Shown here in pieces: positions 51,356 to 60,904 of a stretch of 64,000 nucleotides of DNA. Every line of letters starts with the position of its first letter. The stretch's first letter is position 1. Origin of the DNA: DASQZK01 sp963732905 (GTDB taxonomy: Bacteria > Bacteroidota > Bacteroidia > Bacteroidales > GCA-2748055); the NCBI GenBank assembly GCA_963732905.1, contig CAVTBM010000004.1:620001-684000 (forward strand), given 5' to 3'. The notes beneath the pieces are model-generated. The model saw only the letters and a list, made by a program, of their open reading frames with translations. It was not told where the DNA came from and searched no databases. A program made the position numbers and the translations under genes.

Positions 51356-53402
51356 TGCCGCCACGCTTAAGTTTGAATTGAAGAATAAAAACGCTGCATC
51401 GGGAGATATAGCATTTCTGCAGTCTCCAACGGCTATTCAGAAAGATAACTGGTATTTCGTAACAGCAGAATATGAGGGAGCCGTTAATCCCAACCCTGTA
51501 ACCATGCGGTTATATGTAAATGGTGTAAAGGCTGAGAAATCTATCTCAACTTTTGATGCATCCGGTTTTACGACCAACGGCAAACTCTCTATAGGTTACT
51601 GGAATACCTATCTTGCAACAAATACCTATCCTTTCAACGGTGCGATGGATGATATAGCTTTGTTTAATAAGGCACTTTCCGACACAGAAGTAGGTGATAT
51701 GTATGCTGCCGCACAGGCCGGGATGCCGATCTGCCGTCCGGGAAACTATGCACCGCTGATCACTTCATCACCGGTTACCACGGCAACACAGGATGTTCCT
51801 TACACCTATACAGTGACGACTGAAGACTATGAGAACAGTCCCTTAACTCTTTCTGCAGAGGTTCTCCCTACATGGCTCAATTTTGACAGTGGAACGGGAG
51901 TAATCAGCGGTAAACCATCAAACGCCAATGTTGGTGATACGCTGGTAGATATTATGGTTACTGACGGGGATCTGGAAATTCACCAGATCTTTAATATTTC
52001 CGTCGCCAACGTAAATGACCCTCCTACAATCACCTCCATGCCACTGGATACGGTAATTCAACAAGGAGACACCTTTTCTTATACTCTTACAGCCAGCGAT
52101 ATAGACCTGGGTGACGTTGTGACGCTCAGTGCACCTGTATTACCTACCTGGCTCTCCTTCGACCCGGTAACCGGGGTACTTGAAGGTCTTGCCACAAACG
52201 ACCAGGTACAATATTCAGCTGACTCTGTGTTCACAGTCCAACTGAAAGCCACCGATAATTCGGATGCTTCTGCTGTTCAGGAATTTACCATACGGGTGAT
52301 CAACGTTAATGATCCGCCGGTGGTTGTGTCTCAGAGCATCCTACAAACTGACAGAAATGTATCGATTGACGTAAGCATCGCAGACCTGACGATTTCAGAT
52401 CCGGACAATTACCCCTCTGATCTTGAAATGCTGCTCTTTGCCGGTGACCATTATACGCTCAGTGGCAATACCATTACACCGGATCTTAACTATTACGGAG
52501 TCCTTAATGTAAATACCAAAGTGACGGATAAGACAGATACGGTGGATTATACCCTCGCTATAACGGTTAATTTTGTAAATATTCCGCCAGAATTTACTTC
52601 CGTACCGGTTACATCAGCCACAGAAGGTTCACCCTATACCTATCTTGTCAGTGCCGGGGATATTGATATAAGCGATCCCAATCAAAATCAGACACTGACA
52701 TTTTGGACGGAAACACTTCCCTCATGGTTGACTTTTAATACCGGTAACATGGTCCTTGTAGGAGTTCCTGCAAATGCTGATGTTGGGAATTCGGATGTAA
52801 AAATCGGTGTAACTGACGGTATTGATACCACATACCAGGAGTTTACCATTACGGTTGCCAATGTGAATAATCCGCCGACTATCACCGGTCAGAACACCGT
52901 AAATGGGGTGAAGAACAGTTACGTTGTGATTACAACTGATGATCTTGTGATTACTGATCCTGATAATGTCCCTGCCGATATGACGGTAATTGTTCTTAAC
53001 GGGACTAATTATACGGTGAATGGCGATACGGTCTTTTTCGCGCAGGATTTTCTGGGAACCGTGATCGTGTCGGTGAAGGTCAATGACGGGCAGTACGACA
53101 GCAATGAGTTCCAGGTTTCGATCAATGTTCAGCCTGGTGTGGGAGTGCCCTCCTTAACCGGCCAATTCGTAAACAGGATCTATCCTAATCCTGCCAGCCA
53201 GTATGTTGTTTTCGATCTGAAGCCGAATACTGCACGATTCCTCGAAATCAGGGATCTTACCGGCAGGGTGGTTATTCATAAAATACTGGAAAGCGGCAAG
53301 AATGAATACAGGATTAATGTATCCGATTTTGCCAGGGGCCTTTATATCTACAGGATATATTCCGACACACAATACCAGACGGGTAAGCTGTTAGTCGAGT
53401 AG
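51285..53402 (+). CDS. C-terminal part of the same surface protein: LamG half, cadherin-like repeats, T9SS sorting domain
   Basis: In-frame sequence becomes LamG-like from about 51330 (TTGAGDAATLKFELKNKN ... DNWYFVTAEYEG ... TMRLYVNGVKAEKSI ... GAMDDIALFNKALSDTEVGD). Several cadherin-like/He_PIG repeats of about 95 residues follow (for example PPTITSMPLDTVIQQGDTFS, LPTWLSFDPVTGVLEGLA, VNVNDPPVV). The last ~80 residues are a T9SS sorting domain (NRIYPNPASQYVVFDLK ... LEIRDLTGRVV ... RGLYIYRIYSD). The protein should be secreted and surface-attached. The TTG at 51285 is only where this frame opens and is not a believable start. A terminator hairpin follows the stop. Confidence 0.8.
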   Translation: MGKGRPSLGYSMILVSLDTTGAGDAATLKFELKNKNAASGDIAFLQSPTAIQKDNWYFVTAEYEGAVNPNPVTMRLYVNGVKAEKSISTFDASGFTTNGKLSIGYWNTYLATNTYPFNGAMDDIALFNKALSDTEVGDMYAAAQAGMPICRPGNYAPLITSSPVTTATQDVPYTYTVTTEDYENSPLTLSAEVLPTWLNFDSGTGVISGKPSNANVGDTLVDIMVTDGDLEIHQIFNISVANVNDPPTITSMPLDTVIQQGDTFSYTLTASDIDLGDVVTLSAPVLPTWLSFDPVTGVLEGLATNDQVQYSADSVFTVQLKATDNSDASAVQEFTIRVINVNDPPVVVSQSILQTDRNVSIDVSIADLTISDPDNYPSDLEMLLFAGDHYTLSGNTITPDLNYYGVLNVNTKVTDKTDTVDYTLAITVNFVNIPPEFTSVPVTSATEGSPYTYLVSAGDIDISDPNQNQTLTFWTETLPSWLTFNTGNMVLVGVPANADVGNSDVKIGVTDGIDTTYQEFTITVANVNNPPTITGQNTVNGVKNSYVVITTDDLVITDPDNVPADMTVIVLNGTNYTVNGDTVFFAQDFLGTVIVSVKVNDGQYDSNEFQVSINVQPGVGVPSLTGQFVNRIYPNPASQYVVFDLKPNTARFLEIRDLTGRVVIHKILESGKNEYRINVSDFARGLYIYRIYSDTQYQTGKLLVE

Positions 53403-53420
53403 ATTGTTGTATTAAAAAAT

Positions 53421-53454
53421 GAAAAATCCCACGTTTGTTTTCGTGGGATTTTTC
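53421..53454 (+). terminator. Rho-independent terminator after the first T9SS surface-protein gene
   Basis: GAAAAATCCCACG (53421-53433) pairs perfectly with CGTGGGATTTTTC (53442-53454) across an 8-base loop, and the 3' arm ends in a T-run. It lies 18 bp after the stop codon and separates this gene from the next transcription unit. Confidence 0.85.
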
Positions 53455-53521
53455 AATTCACTTTTTTCGGGTTGTTGAAGGATTGAATACAGCCATTTAT
53501 CAAATTTAAGATGAATCAAGG

Positions 53522-53550
53522 CTTGATTTTATATTGTGTGGTTACATTTG
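53522..53550 (+). promoter_or_regulatory. Predicted promoter of the SGNH/cadherin T9SS gene
   Basis: CTTG (53522-53525), 17 bp, then TACATTTG (53543-53550) matches TAnnTTTG fully and the -33 TTTG at three of four bases. It directly follows the terminator and predicts a start of transcription near 53557, so translation should begin at ATG 53596, not at the GTG at 53536. Confidence 0.5.
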
Positions 53551-53595
53551 GGACGGATCGATTCTGAATGTAAGGTGACTATTAAATTTTTGGAC

Positions 53596-56061
53596 ATGAC
53601 AGGAATGGAGGGCTTTCGGAAATATCTCATTCGATTCGTATGGTTAATTCTGGTTACGCTACCTTTGAATACGGTTATTGCGCAGGATCCAATCAAAATA
53701 ATGCCACTTGGGAATTCCATTACACGCGGATCGATGTGTGTCAACGGTAATATTTTTTCCTGTGTTCTCAATGCCGACTCAGTAGCAATAGGCTATCGTT
53801 ATCGTCTCTTTACCCTTTTAAATGCGGCTGGTTATCATTTTGATTTCGTGGGTAAGAAAAATACCGGGTATGCCATTTTTAACGACTCCCAGAATTCCGG
53901 TTTTGACGGCATCCGGTCTTCCGATCTTGCAGATGTCATGCAGACCGGCACTTCGACTTTTACAGGACAGGTAACGCCTGGACCTTACCTAAATTATTAT
54001 CCGGCAGATATCATCCTTTTGCATATTGGAACTAACGATATCCTGTCGCATAGTACTTCGGTCACAAATGTAAGCAGAATCCTTGATGCCATTGATACAT
54101 ATGAAAATGTTTCCGGTAAGCCCGTATTGGTGTTTTTAGCCCGGGTAATCAGTGAGAACGGATATCCGTGCAATACACATCCCGAGACGGTAACCTTTAA
54201 TAATAATCTGGTTGCCATGGCACAATCAAGAATTAATAATGGTGATCACATTGTTCTAGTTGACATGGAGTGTAATGCAGGCCTCGACTATTTTAACGAC
54301 CTCGTGGATCAGGTACATCCTGATCAGGTGGGATACACAAAAATGGCCAATCTATGGTTTCAGTCTATCAATAACTTCAACTCGGCACCATTAGTGAGCC
54401 AGATCCCGGAACAGGTCACCGACAGGGGGACTCCATTCAATAAGCTTATTCTGGACAATTATGTCACCGACTTAGAGAATACTCCGGATGAGATGTTCTG
54501 GTCCTATCTTCCTTCAACTCCGCAACATTTCATCATTACGATCAACAGTAACCGGGAGGTAACAGCCACACCGACGGATCCCGGCTGGAGCGGCAGTGAA
54601 ACCATACAATTTACAGCCACTGACAGGGGAAAGGTACTTCCGGCATTGAAAAAGTCCGTTTCGACAAGCGTTGTTTTTACGGTAAACTGGATGCCTGAGA
54701 TCACCGGCCAGGCAGACCTGTCCACTCCCGAGGAATCGCCGTTGACCCTGAGCCCTGACGATTTGCTTATTGTTGAGCCGGAGAAAGCGCCACCGGGACT
54801 TACGCTGACGGTCAATCCCGGGGAAAATTACACGGTAAACGGTACCACGATAACCCCGGCTAAGGATTTTAACGGTAATCTCTCTGTGCCGGTTCAGCTA
54901 TCTGTTAATGGTAAGATATCAAATCTGTTTAGTCTGCAGGTTAATGTAACGCCTGTGAACGACCCGCCAACCCTGGTATCACAGAAAGCGATTGTAACAA
55001 ACCGCAATGAAGCCGTTATTGTCAATATCTCGGATATCGTGTTCACCGATCCGGACAATGCGCCGGGCGACCACCATTTTAAGCTGCTACCCGGAGATCA
55101 GTACACTCTTGACGGGGACACCATTTTTCCTGCAAAGAATTTCTATGGGGATCTATCGGTGAATGCCTCTCTGAGTGATCTGACCGATACGATAACCTTT
55201 ACCCTGGATGTTCAGGTCAAATACCAGAATATCACGCCCGAGTTCACTTCCGTCCCGCTGACTGAAGCCACAGAGAACGAACCCTATACATATGTTGTCA
55301 CAGCCAGCGATGCTGATGTAACAGATCCACTTGTCAATCAAAGTCTGACATTTTGGGCGGATTCAATACCCGGATGGATGATTTTCAACTCCACCACCAA
55401 TGATATCCTCGTGGGAGTGCCGAAGAATGAGGATGTGGGTTCGTACTTTATCCGACTGGCTGTCAGTGATGGAATCGATACGGTTTACCAGGCATTTACC
55501 CTCACCGTTATCAATGTGAATGATCCGCCTGTCATTACCGGACAGCAGGCGGATATATCAGGGATCAAAGATTCATTCAGGGTTGTAAGCACCAGTGATC
55601 TTGTTATTCAGGATCCCGACAATCAGCTCACAGACATGCAGCTCATCCTCCTTTCCGGAAGCGACTATACTTTTGACGGAGATACCGTCTTTTTCGCACC
55701 GGGATTTACCGGAACACTAAGTGTTAATCTGGAAGTAAATGACGGAACGGATAACAGCAATGTATTTGGGTTAACCATTACTGTTACTTTCGGAGCGGGA
55801 TGGCCACCATTAAAACAAGACCTACTGGCGGCGGTTTATCCAAATCCGGCAAGTGATGAGGTGTGGTTTGTTCTGAAGAATGACCAACCTTGCCGGATCG
55901 AGATAGGGGATGTAACCGGGAAAGTTCTGATTGTTAAGAGTGAGGGTCGTTATGCCGGGAAACTAAAGGTCGATATATCCGGTCTGACCAGGGGTATTTA
56001 CTTTTACCGGATTTATAATGACCGGTATTACCAGGCTGGGAAATTGATTATAAACCGTTGA
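53596..56061 (+). CDS. Secreted SGNH/GDSL hydrolase with cadherin-like repeats and T9SS sorting domain
   Basis: 821 residues from ATG 53596. After a signal peptide (FVWLILVTLPLNTVIAQ) comes an SGNH hydrolase domain (about 30-255): block I IMPLGNSITRG, block III ILLHIGTNDIL, block V VDQVHPDQVGYTKMA with the Asp/His pair. Cadherin-like/He_PIG repeats follow (VNDPPTLVSQKAIVTNRNEA, ITPEFTSVPLTEATENEPYT). A T9SS C-terminal domain ends the protein (AAVYPNPASDEVWFVLK, IEIGDVTGKVL, GLTRGIYFYRIYND). The enzyme would act outside the cell, perhaps as a carbohydrate esterase; in this locus it could remove acetyl groups from the polysaccharide (inference). About 300 residues and the sorting domain are closely related to the preceding surface protein. 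Confidence 0.87.
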   Translation: MTGMEGFRKYLIRFVWLILVTLPLNTVIAQDPIKIMPLGNSITRGSMCVNGNIFSCVLNADSVAIGYRYRLFTLLNAAGYHFDFVGKKNTGYAIFNDSQNSGFDGIRSSDLADVMQTGTSTFTGQVTPGPYLNYYPADIILLHIGTNDILSHSTSVTNVSRILDAIDTYENVSGKPVLVFLARVISENGYPCNTHPETVTFNNNLVAMAQSRINNGDHIVLVDMECNAGLDYFNDLVDQVHPDQVGYTKMANLWFQSINNFNSAPLVSQIPEQVTDRGTPFNKLILDNYVTDLENTPDEMFWSYLPSTPQHFIITINSNREVTATPTDPGWSGSETIQFTATDRGKVLPALKKSVSTSVVFTVNWMPEITGQADLSTPEESPLTLSPDDLLIVEPEKAPPGLTLTVNPGENYTVNGTTITPAKDFNGNLSVPVQLSVNGKISNLFSLQVNVTPVNDPPTLVSQKAIVTNRNEAVIVNISDIVFTDPDNAPGDHHFKLLPGDQYTLDGDTIFPAKNFYGDLSVNASLSDLTDTITFTLDVQVKYQNITPEFTSVPLTEATENEPYTYVVTASDADVTDPLVNQSLTFWADSIPGWMIFNSTTNDILVGVPKNEDVGSYFIRLAVSDGIDTVYQAFTLTVINVNDPPVITGQQADISGIKDSFRVVSTSDLVIQDPDNQLTDMQLILLSGSDYTFDGDTVFFAPGFTGTLSVNLEVNDGTDNSNVFGLTITVTFGAGWPPLKQDLLAAVYPNPASDEVWFVLKNDQPCRIEIGDVTGKVLIVKSEGRYAGKLKVDISGLTRGIYFYRIYNDRYYQAGKLIINR

Positions 56062-56426
56062 AAATTAATAAGAAGGGTTTCTTAAATCCAGTAAGGATGC
56101 TTTATGGATCCGCTGATAGGTTAAAGTATAATGATTAAAACAAAGAGGATTGAAAGGGTAAAAATGGCCACTGCAAGTTTTCATGCGGGATGTTCAACAA
56201 GCCCGGTATACGGGCTAATACGGGGAATTGCCAAAAAGGAAAAGTACCTCTGGCATTCAATTAAGGAATGCCCGTGTTGATCATCTGACGAAGACAATTG
56301 ATAAAATTTTTATTCAAATTATGGGATCCAGGCAAACATTCATGAACTTTTCGGGTTAATACTTTTTAGTCGTGGTATTTTTCAAAGAACCTGAATAACC
56401 AGTATAAATAACTTATTACCAGGCTT
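56062..56426. other. Intergenic region before the O-acetylation genes
   Basis: 365 bases without a supported gene. A short dyad TAAGAA/TTCTTA at 56069-56084 just after the preceding stop could be a weak terminator. A hairpin AGCCCG-GTATA-CGGGCT is at 56200-56216. No promoter consensus was found before the MBOAT gene. Confidence 0.35.
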
Positions 56427-57869
56427 ATGCTATTTAATTCACTCGAGTTTATCATCTTTTTCCCGATTGTGGTTGCGGCGTATTTTGCAATAAAGCCAAA
56501 ATACAGATGGATACTGTTGCTTATAGCAAGCTATTATTTCTACATGGCCTGGAACTATAAGTATATTGTGCTTATCGCAATTTCCACAACGATAGACTAC
56601 TTAGCCGGTATCAAAATATACACATCCAATAACAAGAAAACCCGGAAGGCATTGTTGCTCATCAGTCTTTTTGCCAATCTCGGGCTTTTATTTTTCTTTA
56701 AATATTTCAACTTTTTTGGGGATTCCATAAATTTTCTGTTCAACAAAGTCAATATTTTTTATAACGTTCCTGTTTACCATTATCTGTTACCTGTGGGTAT
56801 CTCGTTCTATACATTCCAGACGATGAGTTACACCATTGATGTTTACAACGGGAAACAGACTCCTGAGCGTCATTTCGGGCGTTTTGCCCTGTTCGTGTCT
56901 TTTTTCCCCCAGTTGGTGGCCGGACCTATTGAACGGTCTGTAAACCTTCTGCCTCAGTTCAGAAAGGATTATGATTTTAACTATGAGCGTATTAAGAAAG
57001 GAATTCTGCTGATGGTTTGGGGATTTTTCAAGAAGGTGGTCATTGCCGACCGGCTGGCAGAGTATGTTAATCTGGTATACAATCATCCCCATGACTATGC
57101 AGGATTGCATAATATCATTGCAACATTCTTTTTCTCCTTTCAAATCTACTGTGATTTCTCCGGTTATTCTGATATCGCTATCGGCTCGGCTATGATCATG
57201 GGTTATACTCTTATGACCAATTTCAGGCGGCCATATTTATCTCTTAGTGTCAGGGAATTCTGGTCACGCTGGCATATCTCCCTATCCACATGGTTCCGTG
57301 ATTACTTGTACATACCCCTTGGGGGTAATCGTGTAGTTAAATGGCGGTGGTATTACAACCTGTTTATTACGTTTCTTATCAGCGGCCTTTGGCACGGTGC
57401 CGAATGGACATTTGTAATATGGGGAGCTCTGCATGGTTTCTACCTCATTTTTGCTATCTGGACAAAGGATATACGGGAACGCTTTAACCGGTTTATCGGA
57501 TTGCTGAAGCATCCGAAAATTTATAAGGCCTGGCAGATCCTTGTCACCTTTGTACTGGTATTTTTCGCCTGGATCTTTTTCAGAGCTAACAATATGAGTG
57601 ATGCCCTGTTGTTTATTCGCAAGACCTTTGATTTTTCAGGTTCTGGTAAAATTAACCTATTCCATTTTGGCGTCGACTTTTATATTGCTTTTGCCAGCAT
57701 AATACTATTATTACTTTTTGAATACCTGGAAGAATTCAAGGGTCTTACGGTTAGAATCAGAGCGGCAACGCCTAAAGCTATCAAGTGGACAGTTTTAACA
57801 GTGGTACTGCTGATCATTTTTGTTCTGGGCGAATGGGAAGGGGCAGACTTCCTTTATTTTCAGTTTTAG
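56427..57869 (+). CDS. MBOAT family O-acyltransferase (AlgI-like)
   Basis: A 480-residue inner-membrane protein with about 11 helices of the MBOAT family: MLFNSLEFIIFFPIVV, HYLLPVGISFYTFQTMSYTIDVY, QLVAGPIERSVNLLPQ, QIYCDFSGYSDIAIGSAMIMGY, REFWSRWHISLSTWFRDYLY and the catalytic histidine in SGLWHGAEWTFVIWG. AlgI/DltB-type proteins move acyl groups from the cytosol to periplasmic acceptors, here probably acetylating the exopolysaccharide. An AlgX/AlgJ-like partner is encoded 18 bp downstream, which is the usual arrangement. Confidence 0.93.
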   Translation: MLFNSLEFIIFFPIVVAAYFAIKPKYRWILLLIASYYFYMAWNYKYIVLIAISTTIDYLAGIKIYTSNNKKTRKALLLISLFANLGLLFFFKYFNFFGDSINFLFNKVNIFYNVPVYHYLLPVGISFYTFQTMSYTIDVYNGKQTPERHFGRFALFVSFFPQLVAGPIERSVNLLPQFRKDYDFNYERIKKGILLMVWGFFKKVVIADRLAEYVNLVYNHPHDYAGLHNIIATFFFSFQIYCDFSGYSDIAIGSAMIMGYTLMTNFRRPYLSLSVREFWSRWHISLSTWFRDYLYIPLGGNRVVKWRWYYNLFITFLISGLWHGAEWTFVIWGALHGFYLIFAIWTKDIRERFNRFIGLLKHPKIYKAWQILVTFVLVFFAWIFFRANNMSDALLFIRKTFDFSGSGKINLFHFGVDFYIAFASIILLLLFEYLEEFKGLTVRIRAATPKAIKWTVLTVVLLIIFVLGEWEGADFLYFQF

Positions 57870-57887
57870 TCATAAATTCAGTCAGAT

Positions 57888-59018
57888 ATGAATGCCAAAT
57901 TGTTGAAAATACTCATATATATTTCCGGGATAGTATGTCTGTATGCCTTCATCGCCATCCGCATACAGCCGCTATTTAATGCAATTCTTAAAGAGAAGGT
58001 CATTCCCGAATACTGGGAAAACACCAAATACGGAGAGCTTTATTATTTTAATTTCATACGCGAGTTCAGAGAAAAGGGATTACCTCATTACCGGATAAAA
58101 TACCGGTTTACGAAAAAGTCACCATTGCTGGAGAAGGCGGATCTGCTTTTATTCGGAGACAGTTATTTTGATTTTTCAAGGATGGAGACATTGCCTGAAA
58201 TTCTCAGTGATACTCTGAATGAAAAAGTGTACTATGCCCGGTATGACAGGCCTTTAATGTTCCTTGGAGAAAAAAAGTATGAAAATCACAAGGATAAGTA
58301 TATGATATATGAGTCTGCCGAACGCTATATTCCCACGCGGTTTACCCGTACACAGCCAGAGTATGTACCTGATCTGAGAAGTCCCCTTCGGAAGGATATG
58401 GCTAAAATCAGGGATTTTATTTTTGTGCCGAACAAAGAATTGCTTTACAGCACACTGCTTTACCGAAGCTATTTCACCACAGGCATTTATTCGTTCATTG
58501 CCACCTTTAAATTTAACGTTTTCGGTTATATTACCAAGTTCACACCAAAATATTATTTAGGCGGCAAGACGCCCTGGCTGTTCTATTATGAGCAGGTGAA
58601 CGAAGAGCCCGGCAGTTTCTATTATAAATACAGCCAGGATGAAATCGACACTTACTGTAACCACATTGCCGATCTCTCAAAGAAGTTGTATGACCGTTAC
58701 AAGCTGAAAATGATTTTCATGGCGATTCCCTCAAAATACACCATTTATCATACACTTCTGAACAATGATAAATACAATGACTTTATTCCGCGACTTTACA
58801 CAGGATTGAAGGAAAGGGGTATTCCTTACGTACCCCTTTACAGGGATTTTATGGAGGCCGACACTGTCCTTTACTATGGCACCGATACACACTGGAATAA
58901 GAAAGGCAGGGACATAGCCGTGGATGATGTGGTTAATATACTTGATTCTCTACACTATAAAAATAATGACTATGAAAGTAGTTCTCTTAGCTGGCGGATT
59001 TGGGACAAGGATAAGTGA
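57888..59018 (+). CDS. AlgX/AlgJ-like SGNH O-acetyltransferase partner
   Basis: 376 residues with one N-terminal membrane anchor (LLKILIYISGIVCLYAFIAI) and a periplasmic SGNH-like domain. The nucleophile block is LLLFGDSYFDF, and the catalytic Asp-His block is DTHWNKKGRDIAVDDV near the C-terminus. These match alginate O-acetyltransferase AlgX/AlgJ and DHHW proteins, which complete acetyl transfer started by the MBOAT partner. The 3' end overlaps the rfbF gene by 47 bp, tying acetylation and sugar-nucleotide synthesis into one operon. Confidence 0.85.
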   Translation: MNAKLLKILIYISGIVCLYAFIAIRIQPLFNAILKEKVIPEYWENTKYGELYYFNFIREFREKGLPHYRIKYRFTKKSPLLEKADLLLFGDSYFDFSRMETLPEILSDTLNEKVYYARYDRPLMFLGEKKYENHKDKYMIYESAERYIPTRFTRTQPEYVPDLRSPLRKDMAKIRDFIFVPNKELLYSTLLYRSYFTTGIYSFIATFKFNVFGYITKFTPKYYLGGKTPWLFYYEQVNEEPGSFYYKYSQDEIDTYCNHIADLSKKLYDRYKLKMIFMAIPSKYTIYHTLLNNDKYNDFIPRLYTGLKERGIPYVPLYRDFMEADTVLYYGTDTHWNKKGRDIAVDDVVNILDSLHYKNNDYESSSLSWRIWDKDK

Positions 59019-59760
59019 GGAAAGCGGAATTCGTCCGAAACCAATGGTTGAGATTGGGGGATTTCCGATTCTTTGGCACATTATGAAAATTTATTCGCAC
59101 TATGGTTTGAATGATTTTATTATCTGCTGTGGTTATAAGGGGTATATCATCAAGGAGTACTTTTCGAATTATTTCCTGTATAATTCAGATGTCACCTTCG
59201 ACATGAAGACCAACAGCATGAAAGTACACAGGATGCATGCCGAACCGTGGAAGGTTACGCTTGTGGATACTGGAGAAATGACGATGACGGGTGGCCGGTT
59301 AAAGCGGATCAGGGAATATATCGGGAAAGAGACTTTTTGCCTGACTTACGGTGACGGGGTCAGCGATATAAACATTAACGCCCTGATTATCCATCATAAG
59401 AATGAGGGTTTGATGGCCACGTTGACTTCGGTCAGACAGCACGGGCGTTTCGGGGTATTCAATCTTCCTCCCGGCGACACCAGGATCCGGTATTTCAAGG
59501 AAAAGCCAAAGCTTGACGGGGATGATACGGCCTGGATTAATGGAGGTTTTTTTGTTCTTGAGCCGGAAGTTCTTGATTATATTGACGGGGATTCCACTGT
59601 TTTCGAGAAAGGCCCTCTGGAGAAACTGGCAGCTGACGGGCAGCTTAGTGCTTTCCGGCATCTTGGATTCTGGCAGCCAATGGATACACTGAGAGATAAA
59701 AATCTTCTCGATGGCTTATGGAATCAAAATAAGGCACCATGGAAGATCTGGGATGACTAA
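58972..59760 (+). CDS. rfbF: Glucose-1-phosphate cytidylyltransferase
   Basis: From ATG 58972 the protein has 262 residues, a usual size for RfbF. The nucleotide loop is KVVLLAGGFGTRISEESGIRPKPMVEIGG, with FCLTYGDGVSDININ and later INGGFFVLEPEVLDY and the FEKGPLEKLAADGQL block. It makes CDP-glucose from CTP and glucose-1-phosphate, the entry to CDP-deoxysugars. The dehydratase that normally follows (RfbG, CDP-glucose 4,6-dehydratase) is not in this window. The start overlaps the AlgX-like gene by 47 bp; earlier Met codons would put extra residues before the glycine loop. Confidence 0.93.
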   Translation: MKVVLLAGGFGTRISEESGIRPKPMVEIGGFPILWHIMKIYSHYGLNDFIICCGYKGYIIKEYFSNYFLYNSDVTFDMKTNSMKVHRMHAEPWKVTLVDTGEMTMTGGRLKRIREYIGKETFCLTYGDGVSDININALIIHHKNEGLMATLTSVRQHGRFGVFNLPPGDTRIRYFKEKPKLDGDDTAWINGGFFVLEPEVLDYIDGDSTVFEKGPLEKLAADGQLSAFRHLGFWQPMDTLRDKNLLDGLWNQNKAPWKIWDD

Positions 59761-59814
59761 CCTGGAGATTCTGCCTCAGATTAGAATTTTTTAAACATTA
59801 ATAAACCTGAAATT

Positions 59815-60861
59815 ATGAAAATTATTATCGCCGGTAACCTTGGGTATATTGGTCCCAGCGTTACTCAACAGCTCAGGAAGACGTTTCCCGGTGCAGAATT
59901 GATTGGTTTCGATATCGGGTATTTTGCACATTGTCTTACCAACTCCCCGTTTTTTCCTGAAGTTATGCTGGACAGCCAGGTATTCGGAGATATACGGAAG
60001 TTCCCGGAAAAGATACTCGATGGTGTTGACGCCATTGTGGACCTGGCTGCTATATCCAACGATCCGATGGGAAACAAGTATGAAGAGGTTACCATGGCTG
60101 TAAATTACAAGGCTGCGGTTGAGCTTGCCAGGCTGGGTAAGAAACACGGAGTTAAAAAGTTTGTGTACGCTTCAAGTTGCAGCATGTATGGGGCAGCAAG
60201 TGATTATCCCAAAAAGGAAGATGATACGCTGAACCCACTCACGGCTTATGCCCGTTCCAAAGTGGCTGCTGAGAAAGAACTTCAGCCCCTGGCCGGAGAT
60301 GATTTTACCGTGACCTGCCTCAGGTTTGCTACGGCATGTGGATTTACCAACCGGCTGAGGCTGGATCTCGTGCTAAACGATTTTGTTGCGTCAGCGCTGG
60401 TCAATAAAGAGATTGTTATTCTCAGTGACGGTACACCCTGGAGACCTATGATCAACACCAGGGATATGGCACGGGCTTTTGAGTGGGGTATCCTCAGAAA
60501 GAAGGAAAATGGAGGTAGTTTCCTCGCAATCAACACCGGTTCAACCGAATGGAATGTTCAGATCAAACCCCTGGCTGAAGCTGTTGCCTTACAGATTCCC
60601 GGAGTTAAAGTGCTGGTCAACAAAGATGCCGCTCCTGATAAAAGGTCCTACAGGGTGAACTTTGACCTCTTTAAAGAAATGGCTCCAGATCATCAGCCTT
60701 TATGGGACCTTCAAAAGACCATTTTGGAACTTAAGCGGAATTTTATTGAGATGAGTTTCAGTGATTCAAACTTCAGGGAATCAACACTGGTACGTCTCAA
60801 GGTTCTGAATCGCCTGCAGGAAAAGAATCTAATTAACGAAAATCTTGAATGGATAAAATAA
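59815..60861 (+). CDS. Extended SDR, sugar-nucleotide epimerase/reductase
   Basis: 348 residues. NAD(P)-binding GNLGYIGPSVTQQL (GxxGxxG) is at the N-terminus, and the catalytic Ser and Tyr-x-x-x-Lys are in YASSCSMYGAAS and YARSKVAAEKEL. The substrate side has RFATACGFTNRLRLDLVLNDFV and TPWRPMINTRDMARAFEW. This is a nucleotide-sugar epimerase, reductase or dehydratase. By context (rfbF, 3,5-epimerase family and C-methyltransferase) it likely modifies a CDP-linked 4-keto sugar, but the exact reaction is not fixed by the sequence. It follows rfbF by about 54 bp. Confidence 0.85.
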   Translation: MKIIIAGNLGYIGPSVTQQLRKTFPGAELIGFDIGYFAHCLTNSPFFPEVMLDSQVFGDIRKFPEKILDGVDAIVDLAAISNDPMGNKYEEVTMAVNYKAAVELARLGKKHGVKKFVYASSCSMYGAASDYPKKEDDTLNPLTAYARSKVAAEKELQPLAGDDFTVTCLRFATACGFTNRLRLDLVLNDFVASALVNKEIVILSDGTPWRPMINTRDMARAFEWGILRKKENGGSFLAINTGSTEWNVQIKPLAEAVALQIPGVKVLVNKDAAPDKRSYRVNFDLFKEMAPDHQPLWDLQKTILELKRNFIEMSFSDSNFRESTLVRLKVLNRLQEKNLINENLEWIK

Positions 60862-60904
60862 TTCTGAATTCATTCTACCTACTAACCCTAAAATTATTGA
60901 GTGT

